Position numbers and translations under genes: made by a program. From positions 2,784,751 through 2,848,750 of the forward strand of contig OX104122.1 of the NCBI GenBank assembly GCA_944474755.1: a DNA stretch of 64,000 nt. The letters run 5' to 3'. Position 1 is the stretch's first letter; each line of letters begins with the position of its first letter. Positions 38,101-50,072 of this stretch are shown here, in pieces. Source of the stretch: Limnoperna fortunei (lineage: Eukaryota; Mollusca; Bivalvia; Mytilida; Modiolidae). Below the pieces are notes generated by a model, which was not told the DNA's origin, did no database searches, and saw nothing but the letters and a program-made list of their open reading frames with translations.

Positions 38101-41100
38101 AAAGAGCTCTTTTGATGCAGACTTACAGGTACAATTAATCTGGGTCTATAAAGAGCTCTTTTGATGCAGACTTACAGGTACAATTAATCTGGGTCTATAA
38201 AGAGCTCTTTTGATGCAGACTTACAGGTACAATTAATCTGGGTCTACAAAGAGCTCTTTTGATGCAGACATACAGGTACAATTAATTTGGGTCTATAAAG
38301 AGCTCTTTTGATGCAGACTTACAGGTACAGATTAATTTGGGTCTATAACGAGCTCTTTGGATTCAGACTTACAGGTAAAATTAATTTGGGTCTATAAAGA
38401 GCTCTTTTGATGCAGACTTACAGGTACAATTAATTTGGATCTATAAAGAGCTCTTTTGATGCAGACTTACAGGTACAGATTAATTTGGGTCTATAAAGAG
38501 CTCTTTTGATGCAGACTTACAGGTACAATTAATTTGGGTCTATAAAGAGCTCTTTTGATGCAGACTTACAGGTACAAATTAATTTGGGTCTATAAAGAGC
38601 TCTTTTGATGCAGACTTACAGGTACAATTAATTTGGGTCTATAAAGAGCTCTTTTGATGCAGACTTACAGGTACAATTAATTTGGGTCTATAAAGAGCTC
38701 TTTTGATGCAGACTTACAGGTACAATTAATTTGGATCTATAAAGAGCTCTTTTGATGCAGACTTACAGGTACAAATTAATTTGGGTCTATAAAGAGCTCT
38801 TTTGATGCAGACTTACAGGTACAATTAATTTGGGTCTATAAAGAGCTCTTTTGATGCAGACTTACAGGTACAAATTAATTTGGGTCTATAAAGAGCTCTT
38901 TTGATGCAGACTTACAGGTACAAATTAATTTGGGTCTATAAAGAGCTCTTTTGATGCAGACTTACAGGTACAATTAATTTGGGTCTATAAAGAGCTCTTT
39001 TGATGCAGACTTACAGGTACAAATTAATTTGGGTCTATAAAGAGCTCTTTTGATGCAGACTTACAGGTACAATTAATTTGGGTCTATAAAGAGTTCTTTT
39101 GATGCAGACTTACAGGTACAAATTAATTTGGGTCTATAAAGAGCTCTTTTGATGCAGACTTACAGGTACAATTAATTTGGATCTATAAAGAGCTCTTTTG
39201 GTGCAGACTTACAGGTACAAATTAATTTGGGTCTATAAAGAGCTCTTTTGATGCAGACTTACAGGTACAATTAATTTGGGTCTATAAAGAGATCTTTTGA
39301 TGCAGACTTACAGGTACAATTAATTTGGGTCTATAAAGAGCTCTTTTGGTGCAGACTTACAGGTACAAATTAATTTGGGTCTATAAAGAGCTCTTTTGAT
39401 GCAGACTTACAGGTACAAATTAATTTGGGTCTATAAAGAGCTCTTTTGATGCAGACTTACAGGTACAAATTAATTTGGATCTATAAAGAGCTCTTTTGAT
39501 GCAGACTTACAGGTACAAATTAATTTGGATCTATAAAGAGCTCTTTTGATGCAGACTTACAGGTACAAATTAATTTGGGTCTATAAAGAGCTCTTTTGAT
39601 GCAGACTTACAGGTACAAATTAATTTGGGTCTATAAAGAGCTCTTTTGATGCAGACTTACAGGTACAAATTAATTTGGATCTATAAAGAGCTCTTTTGAT
39701 GCAGACTTACAGGTACAATTAATTTGGGTCTATAAAGAGCTCTTTTGATGCAGACTTACAGGTACAATTAATCTGGGTCTATAAAGAGCTCTTTTGATGC
39801 AGACTTACAGGTACAATTAATTTGGGTCTATAAAGAGCTCTTTTGATGCAGACTTACAGGTACAATTAATCTGGGTCTATAAAGAGCTCTTTTGATGCAG
39901 ACTTACAGGTACAAATTAATTTGGGTATATAAAGAGCTCTTTTGATGCAGACTTACAGGTACAATTAATCTGGGTCTATAAAGAGCTCTTTTGATGCAGA
40001 CTTACAGGTACAATTAATTTGGGTCTACAAAGAGCTCTTTTGATGCAGACTTACAGGTACAATTAATCTGGGTCTATAAAGAGCTCTTTTGATGCAGACT
40101 TACAGGTACAATTAATTAGGATCTATAAAGAGCTCTTTTGGTGCAGACTTACAGGTACAAATTAGTTTGGGTCTATAAAGAGCTCTTTTGATGCAGACTT
40201 ACAGGTACAATTAATTTGGGTCTATAAAGAGCTCTTTTGATGCAGACTTACAGGTACAATTAATTTGGGTCTATAAAGAGCTCTTTTGATGCAGACTTAC
40301 AGGTACAAATTAATTTGGGTCTATAAAGAGCTCTTTTGATGCAGACTTACAGGTACAATTAATTTGGATCTATAAAGAGCTCTTTTGATGCAGACTTACA
40401 GGTACAATTAATTTGGGTCTATAAAGAGCTCTTTTGATGCAGACTTACAAGTACAATTAATTTGGGTCTATAAAGAGCTCTTTTGATGCAGACTTACAGG
40501 TACAATTAATTTGGATCTATAAAGAGCTCTTTTGATGCAGACTTACAGGTACAATTAATTTGGGTCTATAAAGAGCTCTTTTGATGCAGACTTACAGGTA
40601 CAATTAATTTGGGTCTATAAAGAGCTCTTTTGATGCAGACTTACAGGTACAATTAATTTGGATCTATAAAGAGCTCTTTTGATGCAGACTTACAGGTACA
40701 ATTAATTTGGGTCTATAAAGAGATCTTTTGATGCAGACTTACAGGTACAATTAATTTGGATCTATAAAGAGCTCTTTTGATGCAGACTTACAGGTACAAT
40801 TAATCTGGGTCTATAAAGAGCTCTTTTGATGCAGACTTACAGGTACAATTAATTTGGGTCTATAAAGAGCTCTTTTGATGCAGACTTACAGGTACAATTA
40901 ATTTGGATCTATAAAGAGATCTTTTGATGCAGACTTACAGGTACAATTAATTTGGATCTATAAAGAGCTCTTTTGATGCAGACTTACAGGTACAATTAAT
41001 TTGGGTCTATAAAGAGATCTTTTGATGCAGACTTACAGGTACAATTAATTTGGGTCTATAAAGAGCTCTTTTGATGCAGACTTACAGGTACAATTAATTT

Positions 41101-42667
41101 GGGTCTATAAAGAGCTCTTTTGATGCAGACTTACAGGTACAATTAATTAGGATCTATAAAGAGCTCTTTTGATGCAGACTTACAGGTACAATTAATTTGG
41201 GTCTATAAAGAGCTCTTTTGATGCAGACTTACAGGTACAATTAATTAGGATCTATAAAGAGCTCTTTTGATGCAGACTTACAGGTACAATTAATTTGGGT
41301 CTATAAAGAGCTCTTTTGATGCAGACTTACAGGTACAATTAATTAGGATCTATAAAGAGCTCTTTTGATGCAGACTTACAGGTACAATTAATTTGGGTCT
41401 ATAAAGAGCTCTTTTGATGCAGACTAACAGGTACAAATTAATTTGGATCTATAAAGAGCTCTTTTGATGCAGACTTACAGGTACAATTAATTTGGGTCTA
41501 TAAAGAGCTCTTTTGATGCAGACTTACAGGTACAAATTAATTAGGATCTATAAAGAGCTCTTTTGATGCAGACTTACAGGTACAATTAATTTGGGTCTAT
41601 AAAGAGCTCTTTTGATGCAGACTTACAGGTACAATTAATCTGGGTCTATAACGAGCTCTTTTGATGCAGACTTACAGGTACAAATTAATTTGGATCTATA
41701 AAGAGCTCTTTTGATGCAGACTTACAGGTACAATTAATTTGGGTCTATAAAGAGCTCTTTTGATGCAGACTTACAGGTACAAATTAATTTGGATCTATAA
41801 AGAGCTCTTTTGATGCAGACTTACAGGTACAAATTAATTTGGATCTATAAAGAGCTCTTTTGATGCAGACTTACAGGTACAAATTAATTTGGGTATATAA
41901 AGAGCTCTTTTGATGCAGACATACAGGTACAATTAATTTGGGTCTATAAAGAGATCTTTTGATGCAGACTTACAGGTACAACTAATTTGGGTCTATAAAG
42001 AGCTCTTTTGATGCAGACTTACAGGTACAATTAATTAGGATCTATAAAGAGCTCTTTTGATGCAGACTTACAGGTACAATTAATTTGGGTCTATAAAGAG
42101 CTCTTTTGATGCAGACTTACAGGTACAATTAATTTGGGTCTATAAAGAGCTCTTTTGATGCAGACTTACAGGTACAATTAATTTGGGTCTATAAAGAGCT
42201 CTTTTGATGCAGACTTACAGGTACAATTAATTTGGGTCTATAAAGAGCTCTTTTGATGCAGACTTACAGGTACAATTAATTTGGGTCTATAAAGAGCTCT
42301 TTTGATGCAGACTTACAGGTACAATTAATTTGGGTCTATAAAGAGCTCTTTTGATGCAGACTTACATGTACAATTAATTTGGGTCTATAAAGAGCTCTTT
42401 TGATGCAGACTTACAGGTACAATTAATCTGGGTCTATAACGAGCTCTTTTGATGCAGACTTACAGGTACAAATTAATTTGGATCTATAAAGAGCTCTTTT
42501 GATGCAGACTTACAGGTACAATTAATTTGGGTCTATAAAGAGCTCTTTTGATGCAGACTTACAGGTACAATTAATTTGGGTCTATAAAGAGCTCTTTTGA
42601 TGAAGACTTACAGGTACAATTAATTTGGGTCTATAAAGAGCTCTTTTGATGCAGACTTACAGGTACA
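32117..42667. repeat. 49/50-bp satellite array (~214 copies)
   Basis: Continuous array of ATTAATTTGGGTCTATAAAG, then AGCTCTTTTGATGCAGACTT, then ACAGGTACA. The period is 49 bp, or 50 bp when an extra A precedes ATTAATTT. Main variants are GG(G/A)TCTATAAAG, AATTAATCTGGG, AATTAATTAGGA and TTTTGGTGCAG. Every unit holds a TATAAA and the 12-bp perfect palindrome AAAGAGCTCTTT (SacI site). No long open frame runs through it. Copy number is estimated from length divided by period. Confidence 0.98.
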
Positions 42668-42731
42668 GTTTTGTATGATTATTATTGGTCGTTTTAATTT
42701 GAGCAGAATCACATGTCTGTGATTGATAATG

Positions 42732-43106
42732 ATTGGATGGATAGAGTTAAACTTGGCTTGGTCCTACATGCACATGTATACCATATACTTGGATGGATAG
42801 AGTTAAACTTGGCTTGGACCTATATGTATACCTTCAACTTAGATGGATAGAGTTAAACTTGGCTTTGACCTATATATATATATATATATATATACCATCA
42901 ACTTGGACGGATAGAGTTAAACTTGGCTTGGACCTATATGTATACCTTCAACTTGGACGGATAGAGTTAAACTTGGCTTGGACCTATATGTATACCATCT
43001 ATGTGGATGGATAGAGTAAAACTTGGCTTGGCCTACATGTATACCTTCAACTTTGATGGATAAAGTTAAACTTGGCTTGGACCTATATGTATACCATCTA
43101 CCAATC
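42732..43106. repeat. 50-bp minisatellite
   Basis: Seven units of GGATAGAGTTAAACTTGGCT, then TGGACCTATATGTATACC and (T/A)TC(A/T)ACTT. One unit holds a (TA)n run at about 42870-42893. The frames on both strands here are repeat-derived. Confidence 0.92.
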
Positions 43107-44359
43107 TCCACGCAAAGGATTGGGTATCCTACCATCAACCACAGTCACCTCTGCCATACCATTGGCTGACATTGTGAGAAATATCTCTCATGTCGGATAA
43201 GCTTTGCCTACAAACGCAGTTATTTCAATTTAAAACTATATCACAGTCACAAATGTATAAACAGACTATATACATGTATAAATAAATAAGATTATTTTAC
43301 AAACATTGTTCTTTGTTTACAAATGTCACAGACAGACGACAAAAGTAGTCCTTCGGTAAATGGAGGATGACGTGTGGCAGAGGTTATATCAGTTATGTTC
43401 TCTGTGCCGAGAGTGACCATCTACAAGGACAATTAAAAATCATTGTTTTAACATCAAACCACTTTCTTCCTTCTATCATTAACTTTTCAATTAACATCAA
43501 ACATGTCAAAGATCTACAACAAGCCTTTAGAGTTCTGACTAGTATTTGAGTATTTTATGCTTAAAATGGCGATATCTGCACACCAAAAGTTTACCATGTT
43601 TACTAAACTTCGTAATTTTCACGCATCTGTATCTGTACACTCGTTTGAGAAGTCCGTCATTTTCAGGTCGTTTCGGTAATTTTTGTCGTTTGAAGCGTGA
43701 GTTATAAGTTCCAATTTTCAGGGTTTATTGTCTAATCCTTAAGAAGATTGGCGGTACACCTTGTAATGGAGTATTATAGTAGTGCCAAAATAGCAGAGGC
43801 AAAAAAAAACACGATCTTTTTCTGTCGTACGGTCTATTTGGGAGAATTTTTCACATCTAAACGTGTTTACATGTAATGACAAAATGAATTTTTGCATCAG
43901 GCCATACAGAATAATATGTCTGTTTAAGGTTACATGCTAGGAAAACAATAGGGTTGGTAGGTAGACATTTTCATTTTATTTTTTTTATTTTCTGTGCAAT
44001 AGGTTGTTTTTTTTCATTAGTACACAATTTGAAAGAATTTTAAGTGAAGTAGAACTAAAGGTAGGAGATGACATCATTGTCAAACATATATTATTTATTC
44101 TTGTACAATACACTTTTACAAAAATTTGAAAAGATTGAAATAACTTTTTTTTAAGTGACTGCATAAATACTCATTTTTATTATGTTTAAATCTTTGCAGT
44201 AGTCAGCTCAACACGGGTAGCAAACATTTTTGCAATCTCCACAATCGAGGTCATATCCACTCTGGAAATAGTCAATAATTAATCTCTTTGCTTTGAACTG
44301 GTTTCCGCTGGTATTTTTCCAATACACTTTAGGTAAAAGTAAAAGTCAGATATAGGCCG
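43107..44359. other. AT-rich non-coding DNA
   Basis: No gene, RNA or known element recognised. Short frames such as 43367-43549 lack features. Confidence 0.45.
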
Positions 44360-44452
44360 CTATCAGGATTTATCAGCCAGAGAACATTTAATATATTCAC
44401 CAAGCTGCTAGGCGAGGTGAATACACATTTTGAAGGCTGATAGTTATCAAAT
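44360..44452 (+). repeat. Hairpin H3 with (G/A)AG...CGA tip
   Basis: Imperfect stem: TTTATCAGCC and ATATATTCACC on the left pair with GGTGAATACAC and GGCTGATAG on the right. The tip at 44402-44415 is AAGCTGCTAGGCGA. Confidence 0.75.
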
Positions 44453-44454
44453 AT

Positions 44455-44580
44455 GGACTTTTTACGGGGTCAATACGTAGTTATATGGACCGTGGAGGAA
44501 AATATTGACCGAGGACGAAGTCCGAGGTCAATATTTTTCTACAGGTCCATATTACTACGTATTGACAGAGTAAAAAGTCC
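44455..44580 (+). repeat. Hairpin H4 with GAG...CGA tip
   Basis: The left arm 44455-44510 (GGACTTTTTAC, then GTCAATACGTAG, then AATATTGACC) pairs with the right arm 44526-44580 (GGTCAATATT, then CTACGTATTGAC, then GTAAAAAGTCC). The tip at 44511-44525 is GAGGACGAAGTCCGA. Confidence 0.92.
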
Positions 44581-44712
44581 TTAATTGTTATATTACATAA
44601 GAATTTTTCTCTATTTATTTAAATTTAGAATAATGAGTCGGAAGAGTATATCCGGATTTATTCAATAATATATAAAACATTTTGTATAAAAATAATGTGA
44701 CTGAAAAATTTG

Positions 44713-44876
44713 AATAAAAAAGGATATTCACTAAAAATAAAATGGTTATTCACTGCGGGAAAATGCATGCGATTGTTATTTATAGAATCCTGGTTATTCC
44801 CTTTTTTAAATAACAATCGCATGCATTTTCCCGCGGTGAATAACCATTTTATTTTTAGTGAATATCCTTTTTTATT
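44713..44876. repeat. Near-perfect 70-bp palindrome
   Basis: Arm 44713-44782 and arm 44807-44876 are reverse complements at 69 of 70 positions by my count (one G:T-type mismatch in GGTTATTCAC(T/C)GCGGG). The 24-nt centre is TAGAATCCTGG then TTATTCCCTTTTT and lacks the GAG...CGA tip seen in the neighbouring hairpins. Open frames here merely reflect the palindrome. Confidence 0.95.
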
Positions 44877-44883
44877 GAATAAA

Positions 44884-45034
44884 ACAATAACTGTCTTTTG
44901 ATTCGGTAAATGTGTGGAGTTATTGACTTTTGAAAAAACTGTTATTCACCTCGCCCGCTGGGCTCGGTGAATAACAGTTTTTTCAAAAGTCAATAACTCC
45001 ACACATTTACCTCATCAAAAGACAGTAATTGTAT
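44884..45034 (-). repeat. Long hairpin H5 with GAG...CGA tip
   Basis: The left arm 44884-44950 (ACTGTCTTTTGATTCGGTAA through AACTGTTATTCACC) pairs almost perfectly with the right arm 44966-45034 (GGTGAATAACAGTTTTTTCA through AAAAGACAGTAATTG). The tip at 44951-44965, read on the minus strand, is GAGCCCAGCGGGCGA. Confidence 0.95.
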
Positions 45035-46004
45035 ACTATTTTTAGAAACAAGCCTTAAATATGCTTTATAAATAGTAACATGCCTTAAATACGCTTTAAA
45101 AATAGTAACAAGCCTTAAATATGCTTTAGAAATATAATATATACACAGAATATTTTGAGGGACCACGTGACTAAATAATCCAATGAAAATGTAAGAATCA
45201 TAAACCATATGTAATATATCCTTATAGCGACCGTATATCAAAGTAATTAATTGTTTTATTACATGAATAAATATCACCTCCCTTGATCAGAAAAACATAG
45301 GATGCCTTTTCTACTGGAGCAGGTACATTTTGTAATTGTTATAACCCTTAATATTTTTATTTAATACTGCATTTTGATATCAATTTGCTGGAAATCCTGA
45401 AATTCCAGCAGTTTAAAATATTGAGAAGAGTATAAATGAATTAATATATCGCAGAGCCGTTTCTCTAATTTGTTGTTAACACGCACGATGTGTGTTTAGC
45501 CGACGTCAATGAATTGTGTTCAATACAATTAATTCAATCGATTTGGTTGGACAAACGAATTTATTAGGCATCTATTCCGATTGTCTAAAAACATAAAAAC
45601 CAGGTCGATATAGGATTCCGCTTGACTACTATGCAGCGGAATCGTGCAGCATACAAACATTTTAAGTAATTTAATACTGTTGCTATTTATCATGACAAAA
45701 GCACGATGATTTCTGACGAAAATTGTTTTTAGACTAATAAAAATCAATATGCACAGGGGTGCAAAAGCCGAGTTGCCATACTTTATTAACCAAACCTTTC
45801 GTTGTGTACTTTTTAAGATTTCACACAATTGGTTATTACAGGCATTATATGTAAACTGGAGACAAAGTGAGGAAGGGTTTCAGCAGGAAAAATGTAAGCT
45901 TTATCAACAAATTTTCAAAGTTGCATAAAATATGCATATATATGATATGAATATCTTAATTGGACCATTGTGTAAAATTTCAGATATGTACTTGATATAC
46001 TTGA
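45035..46004. other. AT-rich non-coding DNA with a short tandem repeat
   Basis: About 45045-45135 has three copies of a ~39-bp unit (AGTAACA(A/T)GCCTTAAATA, then CGCTTTA(A/T)AAAT). The rest is unique. Short frames have no recognisable product. Confidence 0.5.
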
Positions 46005-46425
46005 TGTAGTTTTTGAGTTATGGTCCGGAAACCCCTAATTCAAGAAATTTTCTAACTATTTCTGTCAGTGTGACCTTGACTTTGAACAGATATACCCCAA
46101 AACCAATAGACTCCTCCTCTTATGGTATGTAACAATATACCAAAGTTTCAATAAAATCGGTTGAGAAATTTTTGAGTTATGGTCCGGAAACCAATAATTC
46201 AAGATATTTTCTAACGTTTTTCTGTCACTGTGACCTTGACCTTGAACGGATTTACCCCCAAAATCAATAGGGTTCCTCCTCTAATGGTATGTAACAATAT
46301 CCTAAAGTTTCATTCAAATCGGTTAACAACTTTCTGAGTTATGGTCCGGAAACCAATTGTTGACGCCCGTTCGCCCGGCTGCCCAACCGCCCGCCCGCCC
46401 AGCCGCCCGTTGCAACTCGGCTAAA
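46005..46425. repeat. Interspersed repeat with three ~160-bp internal units
   Basis: GAGTTATGGTCCGGAAACC occurs near 46014, 46172 and 46338. Between copies are TTTTCTGTCA(G/C)TGTGACCTT, GACCTTGAAC(A/G)GAT, ATACCCC and CTCCTCTTATGGTATGTAAC. The last unit passes into a GC-rich CCCGCCCGCCCAGCCGCCCG tract and AACTCGGCTAAAAAAAA. Non-coding; same general type as 14885-15380. Confidence 0.7.
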
Positions 46426-46704
46426 AAAAACGCAAAACTTTTATTCACTTTTATAATCCCCTTTATTTAATAAAAATATGCGTTGTGACAAAAGCACGAT
46501 GATTTCTGACAATAAATTGGAATAAAATTTAACAAGGGCAAATGGCGACTGTTCAAAATGACAGGGCTGTTGGTCTGTCGTTACTGAAAGCTCATAAAAC
46601 AAGGAATCAAAAGACAATTATCCATAAAATCTTTGCTTTTGAACAACGCCACTTGGGACCACATGATAATGTGACATCTTTGAACCAAGTCCACTTCCAT
46701 TGCA

Positions 46705-46977
46705 GGGGGCCTCTGTGGCGGAGTGGTCAAGGTAGTTCGTCTACTATTGATCACGTGGTCTGTCAACACTGAGATTGCGGGTTCGATACTCACTGCAGGC
46801 AGGGTGCATTCGACTCCAATCTTAATTGACAAGGATTGCCAGTTTTCCAGTTTTCCTACCGCAGGTCGGCGGTTTTCTCCGGGTACTCCGGCTTCCTCTG
46901 GACGCCATGATATAGCTGAAAAATTGCTGAAAGTGGCGTTAAACACCATCAAACAAACAACAACAACAACAACAGAC
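46705..46977 (+). mobile_element. Full-length tRNA-derived SINE with perfect target duplication
   Basis: The head GGGGGCCTCTGTGGCGGAGT has an A box TGGCGGAGTGG at 46716-46726. The B box GGTTCGATACT lies at 46780-46790. The central body is CAGGGTGCATTCGACTCC, then GGTCGGCGGTTTTCTCCGGG. The 3' domain is GATATAGCTGAAAAATTGCT then GGCGTTAAACACCATC, with a tail of CAAACAAACAACAACAAC. It is flanked by the 11-bp direct repeat CTTCCATTGCA at 46694-46704 and 46978-46988, the hallmark of target-primed insertion by a partner LINE's machinery. Several open frames cross it (46542-47283 on both strands) and are not genes. It closely resembles SINEs described in bivalves; I do not assign a named family. Confidence 0.95.
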
Positions 46978-46988
46978 CTTCCATTGCA

Positions 46989-48984
46989 ATCCCTGATTAT
47001 TGAAGAGCCAGTGAAGCCGTGGATTTTTAATAAAAACGGATGTCAGAACACCGCTTGCGATAAAGATCGTAATATTTTGTCTATATTTTTACTTTCACTT
47101 TCAACTTTATATACCGATAAAATGAACTTGGGTCTGGTTCTAAAAAGTTGGTGCCAAAAAAGTCGCCAACTCCAATTTTCTGTCGCCAATGTCCAACATT
47201 TGGTGCCGATACATTCTGTATGTGTATTGTCATTTACAATCATTGACACACACTCTGATGTTTTCTTTGTTTCATTCTCTTAGGCATGACAGTATTAAGA
47301 TTAGACAAGAGCAGCGCACAAACTCTTTCTAATTATGTCATACATCAATGTGGAGGTTATGTTAAATAATAAATTTCTCCTGCTATATAGGAGGAAATGA
47401 AAAACAAAAGTATGCAGGGCATTAAATTCAATGCTGTATCTATATTCTGCTTTTAATTCTAAATTTAAAAAGTTTAATTCAAGTGAATTAATTCACAATC
47501 ACTTGTTGAATGTGGCATTGACTTGACTTGGGGAGTTTTCTTGGTCGGACGGGATGTGGCATTACATCTCCATTGAAATATTGAATTCCAGTTAATATAG
47601 CACTATTTTAGGTAAAATACTCACTTTTATTTTTAACTTCTTAATATAAAACATAATTAACCACCAATTTTTACAAAAATATTGTTTCAAATGTGTATTT
47701 ATTTAAGTTATTATTTGCAATACAAATTTAGAAAAGTCTGCAAGGTGCATTTGTGTAAATTTGTTTATTTTTGTGAAAAGCAAGGGAAGAAACTGCATTC
47801 AGATGGACAAAAATAAAATAAAGAGATTAAAAAACTGAATATATCTATTCTCATATCTATGTTTCATCGTCTTTTATTATATTTTATTTCATGTATTTGA
47901 TGTGAAGCATGGAAAAAATGGAAAAACGTACATGCACCTTCATAGTTTCGAAAGTGTTTAGATCTGTTTTCATCGTGTCATACTACTTTTCCACCATCTG
48001 AATGATATGTCGGTTGATCAATGTGACCATACGGATGGTGTAGCACCTCCCTTAAAGCCAGATGAATGTCATTGTCAAAACAATGTAAACTTATAAACTA
48101 AAAGCTACAATTAAAATGTAAGAACACGAAGAGTTAATTTGTATGACATTTGTATTGTTCAATATTTAAATTAAACCAATCGATATAAATTCCAAAATTC
48201 AACTTTATTATAATTTTGTTAATTAAACTGTCTACCACATTAGGATTTACATTCTTTGCAAATTAAATTTTCTCAGTGAGGTAAGATCAAAGACATTACG
48301 TGCGATCGACCATTACTGCGACTGACGCTTTTGACACCTGCTGTGGTTAACAATTTTTACGACCATAAACTATTTGTAAATTGTGTACAACTTTAACCCT
48401 TACGTGTGAGTGATCTAGAAGAACCCCATTAACTGATTTATGTTATTATTTCAGCCATTTTGTTCAGTTTGTAAGTAAAATAATTTGGCGCCAAACAAAA
48501 AATCGCCAAAGACGATATTTTTCGTCGCCAGTTAAAATAAAATATCTCAAATGGCGACATTAGAGAAACCCAGCGGAACTCCTGTCAGATCCTAATATAT
48601 AATTTAGTTAATTCGATTAACATGTGTCTCCTCAATGTAACCATCTTAATTATGGATTTAGTGCAATCTACTACAATGAATGAAATACAGAGATTTAGGA
48701 AATTTAGGAAATAAGATTCCCCTATGACGTATCACGGAGGTGTGTTTGGACATAGTATTCCCCTATGACGTATCACGGACTTTTTATTAAAGCAACCAAC
48801 AGAAAATTACTTTTATTCACTAAACAGATATATAGTAGTACAGTTAACAAAACTGTGGTCCTGTCTTATACAATTGAATTTTACGTTCGCCATAATGACT
48901 CGTTTGACCGTTATCTAATAGCGTTTTTACAAAGGACCATTGATTTGTTCTGTTTGTCGTAACCATTTCACCACCGTCTCACAG
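46989..48984. other. AT-rich non-coding DNA
   Basis: No gene recognised. Notable small items: an E2F-like palindrome TTTGGCGCCAAA at 48484-48495, TCGCCA-rich segments at 47160-47215 and 48480-48560, and a 23-nt perfect direct duplication containing TATGACGTATCACGGA at 48716-48738 and 48757-48779. Confidence 0.5.
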
Positions 48985-49375
48985 GAAAATGACTACGCCC
49001 TGATATGACTAATTACTGGAATATGACTAATTACAGGAATATGACTACGCCCTGATATGACTAATTACTGGAATATGACTTCGCCCTGATATGACTAATT
49101 ACTGGAATATGACTACGCCCTGATATGACTAATTACTTGAATATGACTACGCCCTGATATGACTAATTACTTGAATATGACTACGCCCTGATATGACTAA
49201 TTACTGGAACATGACTACCCACTGATATGACTAATTAATGGAATATAACTACCCACTGATATGACTAATTACTGGAATATGACTACGCCCTGATATGACT
49301 AATTACTGGAACATGGCTACCCATGATATGACTAATTACTGGCATATGACTACCCCCTGATATGACTAACTACTA
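48985..49375. repeat. 34-bp minisatellite
   Basis: About 11 units of GATATGACTAATTACTGGAA then TATGACTACGCCCT, some with ACCCACT or ACCCCCT in place of ACGCCCT. Confidence 0.93.
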
Positions 49376-49966
49376 TTGTTATTGGTGTCTCTGTTTGTTT
49401 TGCTTATGTCCCTCTATTGTGTTTAACCATGGTGTCTGTCCTTGACTTATCGTTTCCTGATTGCTCATTTGTATATTCGATTGTCTTTTTTCAAAATTAC
49501 TTTTATGAATTTACAAGATTTGTAAAAAAATAATAATTTAATAACTATAGATACAAAAAATATCTATTTCGCAAAATACAAAACAGTTAATAAAGTTCAC
49601 GCCAAGACATGTCTTGTCGGCATCGCTTGTGAAAAAGTCGTTTCGTGTAGTTAGGCACGGCTGTGTTCATTGTGAAGACACGGTTGTGCACAGTTGTCCG
49701 GAGCACCTGAGTACACCCATAGTATTTATTGGGTTCGGGTTACTCCCTTACTGTTTTGTGTGTTTTGGTTTTTTGTGTTGCGTTTGTCTATATCCGGATT
49801 TGTAACTGTCCCTTGACCTTTGGCTCTTGTTGTTCGGTCGGTTTTCTTTGCTATTTGTCTTGTAAAGACACGTTGTAGAGGGAGCTTCACATATTTGTAC
49901 ATGTAGTTAGGCACGGCTGTGTACAGATGTAAAGACACGCCTGTCTTCTTGTGGAAGGAACTTAAG
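49376..49966. other. Uncharacterised repeat-like region
   Basis: A 21-nt perfect direct repeat TGTAGTTAGGCACGGCTGTG+T lies at 49646-49666 and 49902-49922. 49828-49861 matches 12991-13024 with one mismatch. These suggest an interspersed element, but I see neither termini nor coding capacity. Confidence 0.45.
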
Positions 49967-50072
49967 GTAAGTGTGATGGTGACCTGCTCATAATATTGGT
50001 AAGTGTGATGGAGAACCGGCTCATACTGTAGGTAAGTGTGATGGAGGACCGTATTATACTGTAGGTAAGTAT
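49967..50072. repeat. ~33-bp minisatellite, three units
   Basis: GGTAAGTGTGATGG, then AGACCGGCTCATACTGTA, repeated three times with substitutions. Confidence 0.8.

Noticed and set aside
44710..45277. Open frames over the palindrome block
   Set aside because: They follow the inverted repeats and have no independent coding evidence.
46542..47283. Open frames of 76-186 residues on both strands
   Set aside because: They cross the SINE at 46705-46977 and its flanks; no domain recognised.
48484..48495. TTTGGCGCCAAA, a perfect E2F-like palindrome
   Set aside because: A single 12-bp match with no gene beside it; could be chance.
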